Virus record (IMG/VR): IMGVR_UViG_3300042330_000854
Coordinates: 44,077 to 108,076 of that record
DNA length: 64,000 nt
Direction: 5' to 3' (one strand)
Source of the DNA: a virus
A program made the position numbers and the translations under genes. The notes below the pieces were generated by a model. It ran no database searches. It was not told the origin of the DNA and saw only the letters and a program-made list of their open reading frames with translations. Positions 30,641 to 39,344 of this stretch are shown here, piece after piece. How positions within the stretch are numbered: position 1 is the first letter of the stretch; every line of letters starts with the position of its first letter.

Positions 30641-33520
30641 ATGGCATTATTATCACCCGGCGTTGAAGTGCAAATTATTGATGAAAGTTTTTCTGGTTCC
30701 GCACCAGCAGGAACAATTCCTTTAATTATCGTAGCAACTCAACAAGACAAAATTATAGCAAATTCTAACACAATTGCTCAAGGAACGCAAACTGTTAATA
30801 ACGATAAAGTTTGGAATATTTCTTCACAACGCGAATTAAGAGAAATTTTTGGTGATCCTGTTTTTTATAATGTGCAAGGTACTCCTATGCATGGTTATGA
30901 ATTAAATGAACAAGGATTGTTTGCTGCTTATTCCGTTTTAGGCTTATCAAATAGTTGTTATGTGTTGCGTGCTGATATTGACACCAAACAATTAGAACCA
31001 AGTGTAGAAGCCCCAAGAGGACCAGCATTGCCAGGAACTTATTGGCTTGATACCTCAAATACTGTTTGGGGATTATTTGTTAGTAATGGTAATTCTGTTC
31101 CTGGTTCAGCTTGGCAACCTCAAACAGTTAAAGTAGTTAATTCAACTGATTATACAGATAACGTTTTTGTTCCATTACCTTCATATGGAAATAATGGCGA
31201 GTATGCAGTTGTAACATTAGATGATTCAAATAGAATTTATCAAAAAATTTCTGGAAATTGGTATCGTTTAGGTTCAACCGCTTGGAAAACCGCAAATCCA
31301 ACAGTTATTACTGGATCAAATACTGTTTCTGCAACTACTCCTGGTGATCAATTAACAATTAATACAGTTAAGGTTACTTTAACTGGTACAACTGTAGCAC
31401 AAGCAATTGTTAACATTAATAATGCTGCAATTGCAAATATTACAGCAAGTGCATTTGGTGCAGCTATTAGAATTACTAATACAGCAGGCGAAACAATTAC
31501 AATTACAGATTTTAACGGTACTCCTTTGAATAATTTAGGATTGGTTCCCCAAACTAAAAAAGGCTTAACCGTAAAATATTCACCACATTTTCAAGTGCCA
31601 ACTGGTTCTGTTGCTGGCGATATTTGGTTTAAAACAACTAATCCAAACTTAGGTGCAAATATAGTTGTTAAATTTATGAATGCTGCTACAAACGCTTGGC
31701 AATTGCTTTCAGCGCCACTTTATGAAAACGATGCTGCTGCCAATGCTTCAACTGCTTTGGGAAGTAATCCTGCAACTGGAACAGTTTATGTTCGTTATAA
31801 TTTAGATGGTACAACAAATAACCCATTAGCAAGTATGCAATTACGTAGATGGAATGGCAACGTTTGGGAAGCTTTAACTTATGAAGCCAATGCTGAAGAA
31901 CCAAGCACAAGACCTGAAGCAAATACTCTTTGGTATAATACTGATTTCAGGGCCGATATTATGGTTGGTGATGGTCAAAATTGGATTTCTTATCGTAGAA
32001 AATTCCCATTAACAAATAAATTTGGGCCAATTATTAGCGGTTCACAACCAATTTTACAAGATGATGGTAATCCCTTAGTTGAAAATGATCTTTGGATTAA
32101 TTCAAGTGATTTAGAAAATTATCCTAAAATTTATCGCTATTCAACTACAACTAGAAAATGGAATTTGATTGATAATACTGATCAAACAACTCCATTTGGT
32201 ATTGTTTTTGCTGATGCTCGTGAAAATTCAGGAACAACTTTTACTGGTATTCCAAATCCTGGCACTTATGCTTATGAAAGTGAAGATAGAGAAGCAATGA
32301 CTTTATCTGATTTCTTAGACCCTGATGCGCCTGATCCAAGAGTTTACCCGGACGGTATGCTTTTATTCAATACTCGTTACTCAACTTACAACGTAAAACG
32401 TTGGTTGCCAACTTGGTTTGAAGCTGGTGGTTATGATGAAAATCAAGACTTTACAAATGATTCTTATACTGTTGGCGATCCACTTTATGAATTCCCACCA
32501 CTTTATTCAAATGGCGGACGTTGGGTTACAGCAAGTGGTAATCGTGAAAACGGTAGTCCTTATATGGGTAGAAAAGCACAACGTAGAATGATTGTTACTG
32601 CAATGCAAGCGGTAGTTACAACCAATGAAAATATTCGTTCAGAATTGGTTTATTATAACTTACTTGCTGCCCCAGGTTATCCAGAATTATTGGATGAATT
32701 ACGTACATTAAACGTAGATCAAAAACAATATTCATTTATCGTTGGCGATACACCTTCACGTTTAAAACCAAATTCAACCTCAATTCAATATTGGGCTAAA
32801 AATCAAGGTAATTCTGCAACAATGGGAGAAGATGGATTAACAATTAGTTCTGAATACATTGGCGTTTATTACCCTTGGGGATTAAGTACAAATACTGATG
32901 GTTTGGAAATTATGATTGCACCAAGCACAATGGGATTACGTACTTTAATTTATAATGATAGTGTAGCTTATCCTTGGTTTGCTCCATTTGGCTATAATCG
33001 CGGTATTGTAACAAACGCGCAAAGTGTTGGTTATTTGAACGGTGAAGGTGAATACACACCAGTTATTCTTAATCAAGGACAACGCGATACTCTTTATGTC
33101 AATAAAATTAATCCAATTGCTTTTGAACCAAATCGTGGATTGATTGTAATGGGTCAAAAAACACTTTATGCTTTGGAAACTTCTGCACTTTCACGTATAA
33201 ATGTTGCTCGTTTAACCAATTATCTTCGTTATTACTTAGAACGTTTAACAAAACCATTCTTAGGTGAACCAAACGATGATCAAACAAGATTGGCTGCAAA
33301 AACCGTAGTTGAACGTTTTTATGTTGGCTTAGTTGGCTTACGCGCATTAGAAGACTTTGCTGTTGTTTGCGATTTAAGTAATAATACTCCTGAAAGACGT
33401 AATAGAAATGAACTATATATCGACTCAGCAATTATACCCGTTAAGTCGATTGAGTTCATATTCCTTCCTGTAAGAATTCGTCCTTCAGGAGATAGTTTAG
33501 AGTTCAATTTTACACAATAA
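30641..33520 (+). CDS. Contractile tail sheath protein, gp18-like
   Basis: The 959-aa protein begins ALLSPGVEVQIIDESFSGSAPAGTIPLIIVATQQDK, the classic N-terminus of phage tail sheath proteins. Its C-terminal half holds the conserved core: YPWFAPFGYNRGIV, LNQGQRDTLYVNKINPIAFEPNRGLIVMGQKTL, and RINVARLTNYLRYYLERLTKPFLGEPND. It is longer than T4 gp18 (659 aa), with extra beta-rich insertions between about residues 130 and 560. The sheath contracts around the tube to drive injection. Ends at a terminator. Confidence 0.95.
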   Translation: MALLSPGVEVQIIDESFSGSAPAGTIPLIIVATQQDKIIANSNTIAQGTQTVNNDKVWNISSQRELREIFGDPVFYNVQGTPMHGYELNEQGLFAAYSVLGLSNSCYVLRADIDTKQLEPSVEAPRGPALPGTYWLDTSNTVWGLFVSNGNSVPGSAWQPQTVKVVNSTDYTDNVFVPLPSYGNNGEYAVVTLDDSNRIYQKISGNWYRLGSTAWKTANPTVITGSNTVSATTPGDQLTINTVKVTLTGTTVAQAIVNINNAAIANITASAFGAAIRITNTAGETITITDFNGTPLNNLGLVPQTKKGLTVKYSPHFQVPTGSVAGDIWFKTTNPNLGANIVVKFMNAATNAWQLLSAPLYENDAAANASTALGSNPATGTVYVRYNLDGTTNNPLASMQLRRWNGNVWEALTYEANAEEPSTRPEANTLWYNTDFRADIMVGDGQNWISYRRKFPLTNKFGPIISGSQPILQDDGNPLVENDLWINSSDLENYPKIYRYSTTTRKWNLIDNTDQTTPFGIVFADARENSGTTFTGIPNPGTYAYESEDREAMTLSDFLDPDAPDPRVYPDGMLLFNTRYSTYNVKRWLPTWFEAGGYDENQDFTNDSYTVGDPLYEFPPLYSNGGRWVTASGNRENGSPYMGRKAQRRMIVTAMQAVVTTNENIRSELVYYNLLAAPGYPELLDELRTLNVDQKQYSFIVGDTPSRLKPNSTSIQYWAKNQGNSATMGEDGLTISSEYIGVYYPWGLSTNTDGLEIMIAPSTMGLRTLIYNDSVAYPWFAPFGYNRGIVTNAQSVGYLNGEGEYTPVILNQGQRDTLYVNKINPIAFEPNRGLIVMGQKTLYALETSALSRINVARLTNYLRYYLERLTKPFLGEPNDDQTRLAAKTVVERFYVGLVGLRALEDFAVVCDLSNNTPERRNRNELYIDSAIIPVKSIEFIFLPVRIRPSGDSLEFNFTQ

Positions 33521-33545
33521 AAAATAATTTAAATTTATTTTAATT

Positions 33546-33576
33546 AAAAAGAGCTTGACTTTCAGGCTCTTTTTTC
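33546..33576 (+). terminator. Terminator after sheath gene
   Basis: AAAAAGAGC and GCTCTTTTTT form a stem around about 12 nt and end in a T-run. Confidence 0.85.
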
Positions 33577-33612
33577 TTTATACTATAAGAAATTAATGAA
33601 AGCAAATAAAAA

Positions 33613-34086
33613 ATGATATTAAATGAAAAAATAAATTGTGCAGTATGTGGGAAAGAAATGAGTTTAATAACTAATACTCATTTAAAATCTCATAATATGA
33701 CATTAGATGAATACCGAACAACATATCCAAATGCTCGTTGGCGTAGTGAAAAAATTGAAGAACAACAAAAAATTCATGGTAAAATTTCAAATGAAAAAAG
33801 AATCAATGTTCCTCGTTCAGATGAAACAAAAAAGAAAATTTCTGAAAAATCTAAAGGTCATATTTCACCAACAAAAGGTTTAACTATGACACCAGAACAA
33901 AAAATTAATCATCAAAAAGCAATTGATTTACGAGAACAAAAACGATTAGAAGAAAATAAAAATGGAAATCGTAAAGGTGAAAAACATACTGAAGAAACAA
34001 AAGAAAAAATACGTCAAGCTAATTTAGGAAAAATATTATCAAATGAAACTAAAGAAAAAATGAGTAAAGCAAAAAAGGGAGAATAA
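33613..34086 (+). CDS. NUMOD3-type DNA-binding protein without nuclease domain
   Basis: The 157-aa protein has an N-terminal finger (CAVCGKEMSLITNTHLKSHNMTLDEY, a ROS/MucR-like C..C...H...H). It is followed by three NUMOD3-like helices of homing enzymes: SDETKKKISEKSKG, HTEETKEKIRQANLGK, SNETKEKMSKAKKG. No GIY-YIG, HNH or PD-(D/E)XK motif is present. It is either the DNA-recognition part of a decayed homing endonuclease or a free DNA-binding protein. It sits right after the sheath gene, a typical homing-gene location. Confidence 0.65.
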   Translation: MILNEKINCAVCGKEMSLITNTHLKSHNMTLDEYRTTYPNARWRSEKIEEQQKIHGKISNEKRINVPRSDETKKKISEKSKGHISPTKGLTMTPEQKINHQKAIDLREQKRLEENKNGNRKGEKHTEETKEKIRQANLGKILSNETKEKMSKAKKGE

Positions 34087-34103
34087 CTATTCTCCCTTTT
34101 TTA
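34072..34103. terminator. Bidirectional terminator overlapping stop
   Basis: GGGAGAATA and TATTCTCCC arms flanked by A- and T-runs; the stop codon lies inside the stem. Confidence 0.85.
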
Positions 34104-34120
34104 TTAATTATAAAAGAAAA

Positions 34121-34609
34121 TTAATCTCCTTTTTCTACTTTACAAATAGCATAATATTCATCAAGTAAACTTGTTTTTGTCGTTCGATACCAAAGAGTTA
34201 ATAAAATATGTTTCTGTTCTTCAAAAACATTGAGGAAAAAACTGTTTATTTTGTCATTATATTCTTCGATTCTTTTATGATGCTCTTTATTAATTATTTT
34301 CTTTTTTGTATTATATTCAAATAATTCTTTTTCAAAATTAGGATTATTATGATAATTTGGTTTAGTTAAACTTGAATAATCAATAACAGGTTTTGGATTA
34401 TTTTTGATATATTCTTTTAATTCAGCATTTGCAATTTGACGTGATTCATCAATAATTTTAGATTTCTCAATTTCTAATTTTTTCTTTTTTTCATTTAAAG
34501 ATAAAAGATATTCATCTGCTTTTGTTTCGTCATCAAAAACTTTTGCAATAGATTCAATATCACCAAATTTAGAATATTTTGATACTACTACATATGAATA
34601 ATTAGGCAT
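34121..34609 (-). CDS. Hypothetical protein with helical hairpin, 162 aa
   Basis: A start strand YSYVVVSKYSKFGDIESIAKVFDDETKADEYLLSL resembles small alpha/beta folds. It is followed by a long charged helical stretch (KKKKLEIEKSKIIDESRQIA...) likely to form a coiled coil. AAAGGAGATAT precedes the ATG. Driven by the early promoter at 34638. Function unknown. Confidence 0.7.
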   Translation of the reverse strand: MPNYSYVVVSKYSKFGDIESIAKVFDDETKADEYLLSLNEKKKKLEIEKSKIIDESRQIANAELKEYIKNNPKPVIDYSSLTKPNYHNNPNFEKELFEYNTKKKIINKEHHKRIEEYNDKINSFFLNVFEEQKHILLTLWYRTTKTSLLDEYYAICKVEKGD

Positions 34610-34637
34610 TTTATATCTCCTTTAAAATGATAAAATC

Positions 34638-34666
34638 ATAATATCAAAAAATTTTCTATCTGTCAA
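34638..34666 (-). promoter_or_regulatory. Early-type promoter, variant spacer
   Basis: TTGACA, 17-nt spacer GATAGAAAATTTTTTGA, TATTAT. The -35 begins directly after the stop of the upstream gene (34667). Confidence 0.82.
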
Positions 34667-35011
34667 CTAATTTTGTAACAACCATAAACTTTCATCCAAT
34701 TCATTTTTAAACTCAAGCCATAAATGTATGTAATTAATATTATCATTTTTATTATTAATAATATCATAACATAAATTCATATTTAATTTTTTAGTTGCTA
34801 ATATTAATCCGATAATAAACGGCATATTATCAGCTTGAAATTCATAATAATTTAGGATTACGTTTTCAATAAAAATATTATTATTTGTATATTTTTTAAA
34901 ATTATTAATATCATCATCATTAACTTTATATCTATAACTTTCTGATATATCAATTTTAGATAATTTTAATTTATCTAATCTTATTCTATCATTTAATGTA
35001 AATTTTAACAT
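34667..35011 (-). CDS. Hypothetical protein with LWLLQN tail, 114 aa
   Basis: The body (MLKFTLNDRIRLDKLKLSKIDISES..., ADNMPFIIGLILATKKLNMNLC) is unrelated to the HRLTGPA family. The end KNELDESLWLLQN and the DNA over the last codons, stop and promoter (TTACAAAATTAGTTGACA) match type A copies. This is strong evidence that gene 3' ends with the following promoter are exchanged as a unit. Overlaps the RNA ligase gene by 7 nt. Confidence 0.65.
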   Translation of the reverse strand: MLKFTLNDRIRLDKLKLSKIDISESYRYKVNDDDINNFKKYTNNNIFIENVILNYYEFQADNMPFIIGLILATKKLNMNLCYDIINNKNDNINYIHLWLEFKNELDESLWLLQN

Positions 35012-35643
35012 TTATCGTCTTTCAAGTTATTCTGAGTCCAATTTTTACTCCAATGTTCATTTGTTTGAACATGATTTTTTCTAACATATTTTGCCACATT
35101 TAATTTAAAATTATCATAATGAAAACTATCGACTGTTCTAATTACAAATCCTTCATTGTTAATTGTATCAAAATTTTTAATTAATTGTTGGATAGTTTTT
35201 TCAGAATAAATTCCACGATAAATTGTTTCTACTGAAACGATATTTAATAATTCAAACCATTCTAATGTAGTGTTCCAATCAAGACAAATCTTATTATCCC
35301 AAACTGAAAAACTATAAAAGAAAGATTTCAAATCTTGATAATCGATACTATGTTTTGCAAATAAATTTTCACCACAAATACGAAAATTTTCTGGAATATT
35401 ATGTTTTATTTGAGAATGGTAATTTTTAACCCAATCTCTACTTGGATGATGTTTTGAATCCAAAGAACGTGCATGAAAATAATCATGATAAAAATTTGTA
35501 TTTTCCCCATCCATTTTCAAAGTTATAACAACTTCTTTATTTTCAAAGAAAGAAATATCTGGATGAATTTTATCGTCATCGGTAAATCCTTCGCTTAAAG
35601 GATGATGATAAGTTCTTGGATATTTTATTTTTTCAGAAACCAT
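35005..35643 (-). CDS. RNA ligase (Rnl2/RNA_ligase family)
   Basis: From ATG 35643 (GGAAAG upstream) the 212-aa protein shows nucleotidyltransferase motifs in order: KMDGENT at 43-49 (motif I, nucleophile Lys43), ARSLDSKHHPSRDW (Ia), FRICGENLFAKHSI at 88-101 (III), NEGFVIRT (IV) and AKYVRKNH (V). It is near minimal length for the family. Phage RNA ligases often repair tRNAs cleaved by host anticodon nucleases; tRNA genes are present in this window. No polynucleotide kinase/phosphatase partner with an intact motif was seen. Confidence 0.85.
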   Translation of the reverse strand: MVSEKIKYPRTYHHPLSEGFTDDDKIHPDISFFENKEVVITLKMDGENTNFYHDYFHARSLDSKHHPSRDWVKNYHSQIKHNIPENFRICGENLFAKHSIDYQDLKSFFYSFSVWDNKICLDWNTTLEWFELLNIVSVETIYRGIYSEKTIQQLIKNFDTINNEGFVIRTVDSFHYDNFKLNVAKYVRKNHVQTNEHWSKNWTQNNLKDDKC

Positions 35644-35852
35644 GATTTTATTTCTTTCCAAATTGAAATCTTTTCTTTTTCTTCAATAATTTCAATGTAA
35701 CAATCTACAATATACATTTCAGGAAAAGAATCCATAGTGTTTTTAAAATATTGTAAAAATTGATTTGCCTCTTCTGAACTTTTTTTAATAGCTATTGTGA
35801 TTTCTTTATTATCAAAACGACTACGAACTTTAATAGCATATTTTTTATTCAT
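35625..35852 (-). CDS. Hypothetical protein, 75 aa
   Basis: Alpha/beta protein: KYAIKVRSRFDNKEITIAIKKSSEEANQFLQYFKNTM then MYIVDCYIEIIEEKE. AAAGGAGAAAAATT precedes the ATG. Overlaps the RNA ligase gene by 19 nt and is the first gene under the early promoter at 35881, so the ligase is also early. Function unknown. Confidence 0.7.
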   Translation of the reverse strand: MNKKYAIKVRSRFDNKEITIAIKKSSEEANQFLQYFKNTMDSFPEMYIVDCYIEIIEEKEKISIWKEIKSWFLKK

Positions 35853-35880
35853 AATTTTTCTCCTTTAAAATGATAATAAT

Positions 35881-35909
35881 ATATTAGAAAATTTTCTGAT
35901 TTTTGTCAA
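35881..35909 (-). promoter_or_regulatory. Early-type promoter of the RNA-ligase operon
   Basis: TTGACA, 17-nt spacer with CAGAAAATTTTC, TAATAT; 3 nt beyond the stop of the upstream oxygenase-like gene. Confidence 0.9.
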
Positions 35910-35912
35910 TGT

Positions 35913-36644
35913 TTATTTCCAAGGATGATTACGTTGATCTGGACTACGAACTGACATATCCCAATTATAATCAAAAAGATTATTTTTTGTATTACCAATT
36001 CGAGAATATTTTTTAGTTGAAAAAGAAACTTTTAAGAAAGTTCTATAATGATCTTCTTCAACAATTGCACAACGATGAACAACATAAGGTGTCATTTTCA
36101 ATAAAGTAAAATTATCATATGTGATTGGCGTTGTTTCATTTGCAATTTCATCAAATGTTTTCAAAGAACCTTGACAAGTTGTATTTTCCAATGGAAAAGG
36201 AACTGCAAAAAATTCTGTAGGAGTTGAAGAATGTGCAATATAAGTATGTGATACTTTTTCATCGATTGTTTTAATAAAATCAGCATGATCTAATGTTACA
36301 TCAATTTGTGCATTTTCTTTTTCAATGTATGCGTCTGAATGAGCACCAGCACGCCGACCAGTTTTTCCTTTTTTAACTTGTTTTTGATCAACCGTAACAT
36401 AAACAAAATGGTCAATTGAAAAACCATAATTATTTTCTTCAAAATTTAAAGCCATAAAAATAGGCTCTAAAAATGGTTGTAAGATATGTGGAATGCGAAG
36501 TCCTTGATCGGGCATGTAAATTGGCATGTCCAAAACTCTAACATCGTTTTCAGTTGAAAAAGGAATAGGTGAAAATTTCCCAATTACTTCGGGAAGATTA
36601 ATTTGATTAAAAAGATTATAATCAAAATTTTCACGAACTTTCAT
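35913..36644 (-). CDS. 2OG-Fe(II) oxygenase-like protein, 243 aa
   Basis: A possible non-haem iron site is GAHSDAYI (H-x-D) with a later VVHRCAI histidine followed by RTFLKVSFS arginine. This is the order HxD...H...R of 2-oxoglutarate dioxygenases. The spacing (~105 residues) and size fit. Phages carry many such enzymes for nucleic-acid or protein hydroxylation; the substrate is unknown. TTAGGAGAAAATC precedes the ATG. Assignment by motif only. Confidence 0.5.
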   Translation of the reverse strand: MKVRENFDYNLFNQINLPEVIGKFSPIPFSTENDVRVLDMPIYMPDQGLRIPHILQPFLEPIFMALNFEENNYGFSIDHFVYVTVDQKQVKKGKTGRRAGAHSDAYIEKENAQIDVTLDHADFIKTIDEKVSHTYIAHSSTPTEFFAVPFPLENTTCQGSLKTFDEIANETTPITYDNFTLLKMTPYVVHRCAIVEEDHYRTFLKVSFSTKKYSRIGNTKNNLFDYNWDMSVRSPDQRNHPWK

Positions 36645-36672
36645 GATTTTCTCCTAACTGATTAATAAAATT

Positions 36673-36701
36673 ATTATAGAAAATTTTCTGATTTTTGTCA
36701 A
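36673..36701 (-). promoter_or_regulatory. Early-type promoter, full consensus
   Basis: TTGACA, 17-nt spacer with CAGAAAATTTTC, TATAAT: a perfect sigma-70 consensus. It begins 3 nt after the stop of HRLTGPA copy 10. Confidence 0.93.
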
Positions 36702-36704
36702 GGA

Positions 36705-37040
36705 TTAATTTTTCAAATACCACAAGATTTTATCGGTTTCAGTAAAAACACCAATTTTATGAAAATACAAATCGGGATTTGGATGATCTTTAATCCATTC
36801 TTTAATATTGTCATAATGTTTGTCGTTTAACCAAAATCCTTCTTTTCCATTAGACCAAATATATACCGGGCCGGATAATCGATGATAAATCCACCATTTG
36901 TTACACCAATATTTTTCACCTGTTTGTGTATTCTCAAAAGCGGGCGTATCTTCATTTGGCGAAGAAATCCAACGCCAATAAATATCATCAGCATTATCAG
37001 TTGTATATTTCTTACCGTCAACATAATATATAAATTTCAT
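36705..37040 (-). CDS. HRLTGPA-family protein, type A (copy 10)
   Basis: 111 aa from ATG 37040, overlapping the upstream stop: FIYYVDGKKYTTDN, RWISSPNEDTPAFEN, WCNKWWIYHRLSGPVYIWSNG (HRLSGPV), WLNDKHYDNIKEWIKDHPNPDLYFHKIGVF, TETDKILWYLKN. The segment YFHKIGVFTETDKILW is shared with copy 12 at 41732, so these two are close relatives on opposite strands. Confidence 0.8.
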   Translation of the reverse strand: MKFIYYVDGKKYTTDNADDIYWRWISSPNEDTPAFENTQTGEKYWCNKWWIYHRLSGPVYIWSNGKEGFWLNDKHYDNIKEWIKDHPNPDLYFHKIGVFTETDKILWYLKN

Positions 37041-37252
37041 TTTTGTAATAACCACAAAATATTTTTACCTTCCTTATAACAACTTTTTAATTCTCCTAAA
37101 TTATGAATTTTATTTATTTTTTGCTTTTCTCGATGTACTATTCTTTGATAAAATTTTTCTTTATCAATTTTTATAAAATCTTTATGTTCGCAATAATATT
37201 CTGTTTCTTCTTCGGTTAAATTTCTATAATAGTCAAGATAAAGTTTAATCAT
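37037..37252 (-). CDS. Small protein with LWLLQK tail, 71 aa
   Basis: Basic helical protein (IKLYLDYYRNLTEEETEYYCEHKDFIKIDKEKFYQRIVHREKQK...) ending KNILWLLQK. The body is not HRLTGPA-like; only the tail is. Its stop overlaps the ATG of copy 10. Confidence 0.6.
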   Translation of the reverse strand: MIKLYLDYYRNLTEEETEYYCEHKDFIKIDKEKFYQRIVHREKQKINKIHNLGELKSCYKEGKNILWLLQK

Positions 37253-37290
37253 AATTTGTAATTTCTTTTAATATTTGATATACATAATAT

Positions 37291-37869
37291 ATGAAAAATG
37301 TTAGAAATGCAACAAAAAACCAATTAGATTACTATCCAACACCACCATCAGCAACATATGCGTTATGTGAAGATGTTTTAAAAGATTTTGATTTAAAAAA
37401 TTACTCATGTTGGGAACCGGCTTGTGGTGAAAATTATATGAGTGATATTTTAAAAAAATATTTTAAAACTGTAAGAAACTCAGATATTGAAAATTATGGC
37501 AATAATGAAATAATTGATTTTTTAAATCATAAAGAACAAAATTATGATTGGGTTATTACTAATCCACCATATAATTTAAGTTTAGAATTTGCTTTAAAAA
37601 GTTTAGACAGCGTTAATGTTGGTGTTAGTTTTCTTGTAAGAACTGCTTGGTTGGAAAGTAAAACTCGTTATGATAATTTATTTTCAAAACATCCACCTTT
37701 TAGAATTTCACAATTTGTTCAAAGAGTGCAAATGCAGAAAAATACAATTGAAAAAACATCTGGAAGTTCAACAATAGCATATTGTTGGATTACTTGGCTT
37801 AAAAATTATACTGGAAAAACAGAATTTACCTGGATTGAACCACATGTAGAAAAATTTAAAGGAAGATAA
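37291..37869 (+). CDS. DNA N6-adenine-type methyltransferase
   Basis: The 192-aa protein has DYYPTPPSATYALCE at 13-27, SAM-binding motif I CWEPACGEN at 40-48, and catalytic motif DWVITNPPYN at 86-95 (NPPY). This defines an N6-adenine (or N4-cytosine) methyltransferase of the phage type. FRISQFVQRVQM and SSTIAYCWITW follow as in related phage enzymes. No restriction partner is next to it, so self-protection or regulation is likely. No clear Shine-Dalgarno; TATACA/ATAATA lies just upstream. Confidence 0.82.
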   Translation: MKNVRNATKNQLDYYPTPPSATYALCEDVLKDFDLKNYSCWEPACGENYMSDILKKYFKTVRNSDIENYGNNEIIDFLNHKEQNYDWVITNPPYNLSLEFALKSLDSVNVGVSFLVRTAWLESKTRYDNLFSKHPPFRISQFVQRVQMQKNTIEKTSGSSTIAYCWITWLKNYTGKTEFTWIEPHVEKFKGR

Positions 37870-37881
37870 TTATCTTCCTTT
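37858..37881. terminator. Bidirectional terminator
   Basis: Perfect palindrome with AAAGGAAGATAA and TTATCTTCCTTT arms spanning the ends of two convergent genes. Confidence 0.85.
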
Positions 37882-38344
37882 AATCATAATAATTATGTGG
37901 TTGAAATTTTTTCCACTTTAAGCAATATTCAATATCATCTCGATTTATTAGATATAAAACTTTACCATCTTTCTTACCTGTACCAAAGCGATAAATTATA
38001 CTTAGTGATTGAAAACCGTCAACAAAATTATCAATAGCTTCTAAAGCTGAACAAATATTCTTTTCATCAATACCTTCAATGTTAGATTGTTTTTGAGGAT
38101 CACGAGAATTTATTGCAGACCTAATCCAATTGTTTTTCATAGCTGCATATAAAACTTCACCATTATAATCTGTATATTCAGTGATATTATCCATATTAAT
38201 TTTAGACAAATCAACATTAAAAATATCAGGATGATTTAATACATCCTGAGTATGATTTCTACTACCTTCTTCTAATACAAATCTCATTGTTTTTGTTGGC
38301 ACATGATACCAAATTCTAGTTTGATTTCTTGAATTAAATTTCAT
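37880..38344 (-). CDS. Hypothetical protein, 154 aa
   Basis: Contains RIWYHVPTKTMRFVLEEGSRNHTQDVLNHPDIF near the start and ICSALEAIDNFVDGFQSLSIIYRFGTGKKDGKVLYLINRDD later, a soluble alpha/beta pattern. It starts 1 nt from the stop of the DUF3293-like gene, so they form an operon. Function unknown. Confidence 0.65.
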   Translation of the reverse strand: MKFNSRNQTRIWYHVPTKTMRFVLEEGSRNHTQDVLNHPDIFNVDLSKINMDNITEYTDYNGEVLYAAMKNNWIRSAINSRDPQKQSNIEGIDEKNICSALEAIDNFVDGFQSLSIIYRFGTGKKDGKVLYLINRDDIEYCLKWKKFQPHNYYD

Positions 38345-38345
38345 T

Positions 38346-38963
38346 TTAAATCCATAATCCTAAATATTCTAATTTTAAAGACTCAATTTGTGATGTTGGA
38401 ACAGCAATCCCTTGCAAATAAAAATTTTCTGAAATTGCATCTTTTTCATCTTTTCCACGTTGAAATTTAAAACGGCGCTTTTTTAGTCCAGAATAAATAT
38501 CTCCCAAATCAGATTGAGTTAATTGATTGGTATTACCAATTTTAACAAATACATAAGGCGTTGCCGTTTCAATAGCATTAACAAATTTTTGATCACCAAA
38601 TAATAATGCTTCTTGATTGAATTGTTTTGCTAATTCAATTGCAAAATCTAAAAATTCACTTGGAGTTAAATTGGCTTTTGCCAATAAAGGCACAAAAAAA
38701 CTTAATTCTTCTACCTTGTTAGTTTCACCATTTTCTAAGGTTTCAATCCAGTGTCCAACCAATTGAATTCCGCCGTAACCTAATCGATTACGAACTTTAT
38801 TAATCAATTGATTAGTTCGTTTCAAATTTTCTTCTCGTGTAAATTCTGATCGAAATGCACTAAGAATAAAAAATTCTGTTGAATTCATAAAATGATAAAG
38901 ACGTGAAAGTTTTGCCCCACCAGTTTCATTAATTGAATTATCGCCAATTTTTTTAATTTTCAT
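38346..38963 (-). CDS. DUF3293-like phage protein, 205 aa
   Basis: FFILSAFRSEFTREENLKRTNQLI and RLGYGGIQLVGHWIE...EELSFFVPL match the pattern S..R.....EN..R...L...L...GY....G.W.E....E.SF.V known from DUF3293-like phage and bacterial proteins of unknown function. The C-terminal half is not recognised. Preceded by AAAGGAGAAAATTA and a TTTACA/TATAAT promoter. Confidence 0.55.
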   Translation of the reverse strand: MKIKKIGDNSINETGGAKLSRLYHFMNSTEFFILSAFRSEFTREENLKRTNQLINKVRNRLGYGGIQLVGHWIETLENGETNKVEELSFFVPLLAKANLTPSEFLDFAIELAKQFNQEALLFGDQKFVNAIETATPYVFVKIGNTNQLTQSDLGDIYSGLKKRRFKFQRGKDEKDAISENFYLQGIAVPTSQIESLKLEYLGLWI

Positions 38964-38989
38964 TAATTTTCTCCTTTAATATTTAATAA

Positions 38990-39018
38990 ATTATATATGA
39001 AAAATTTTAATTTGTAAA
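38990..39018 (-). promoter_or_regulatory. Promoter, diverged member of the early family
   Basis: TTTACA, 17-nt spacer including AAAATTTTTC, TATAAT. Only the -35 deviates from the family; it lies 8 nt from the stop of HRLTGPA copy 11. Confidence 0.75.
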
Positions 39019-39026
39019 CCTAAAAA

Positions 39027-39326
39027 TTAGCTGTATTTTAACAACATTTCAATTTGAAAAGAATTGTCTTGATTTGGGTGATCTTTTAACCAATCATGAA
39101 TATTTTCATATCTTTTCCCATTTAAATAAAAATATTTAGTTCCATTTGATGCAATATATGCGGGTCCAGTTAATCGATGATAAGTATAACCTTTAACAAC
39201 CCATTCTTTTACACCTGTAATTAAGTTTTCAAGTGCTGGTGTTTGTTCATTTGGGGATGATATCTCAAACCAAAGAACTTTATCTGAAATAAATTTTTCA
39301 CCATCAATATAATAAATATATGTCAT
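39027..39326 (-). CDS. HRLTGPA-family protein, type B (copy 11)
   Basis: 99 aa: YIYYIDGEKFISD (short spacer), SSPNEQTPALENL, WVVKGYTYHRLTGPAYIASNG (Cys of WC replaced by Val), YLNGKRYENIHDWLKDHPNQD, FQIEMLLKYS. Shortest copy. It faces a structural-type gene (39345) with a late promoter element between. Confidence 0.8.
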   Translation of the reverse strand: MTYIYYIDGEKFISDKVLWFEISSPNEQTPALENLITGVKEWVVKGYTYHRLTGPAYIASNGTKYFYLNGKRYENIHDWLKDHPNQDNSFQIEMLLKYS

Positions 39327-39331
39327 TTCTT

Positions 39332-39339
39332 TTTAAATA
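39332..39339 (+). promoter_or_regulatory. T4-late-like element predicting a leaderless mRNA
   Basis: TTTAAATA followed by CTTTC and ATG at 39345. By T4 geometry the sixth base after the element, the A of ATG, is the start of transcription. No Shine-Dalgarno is present. Confidence 0.6.
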
Positions 39340-39344
39340 CTTTC

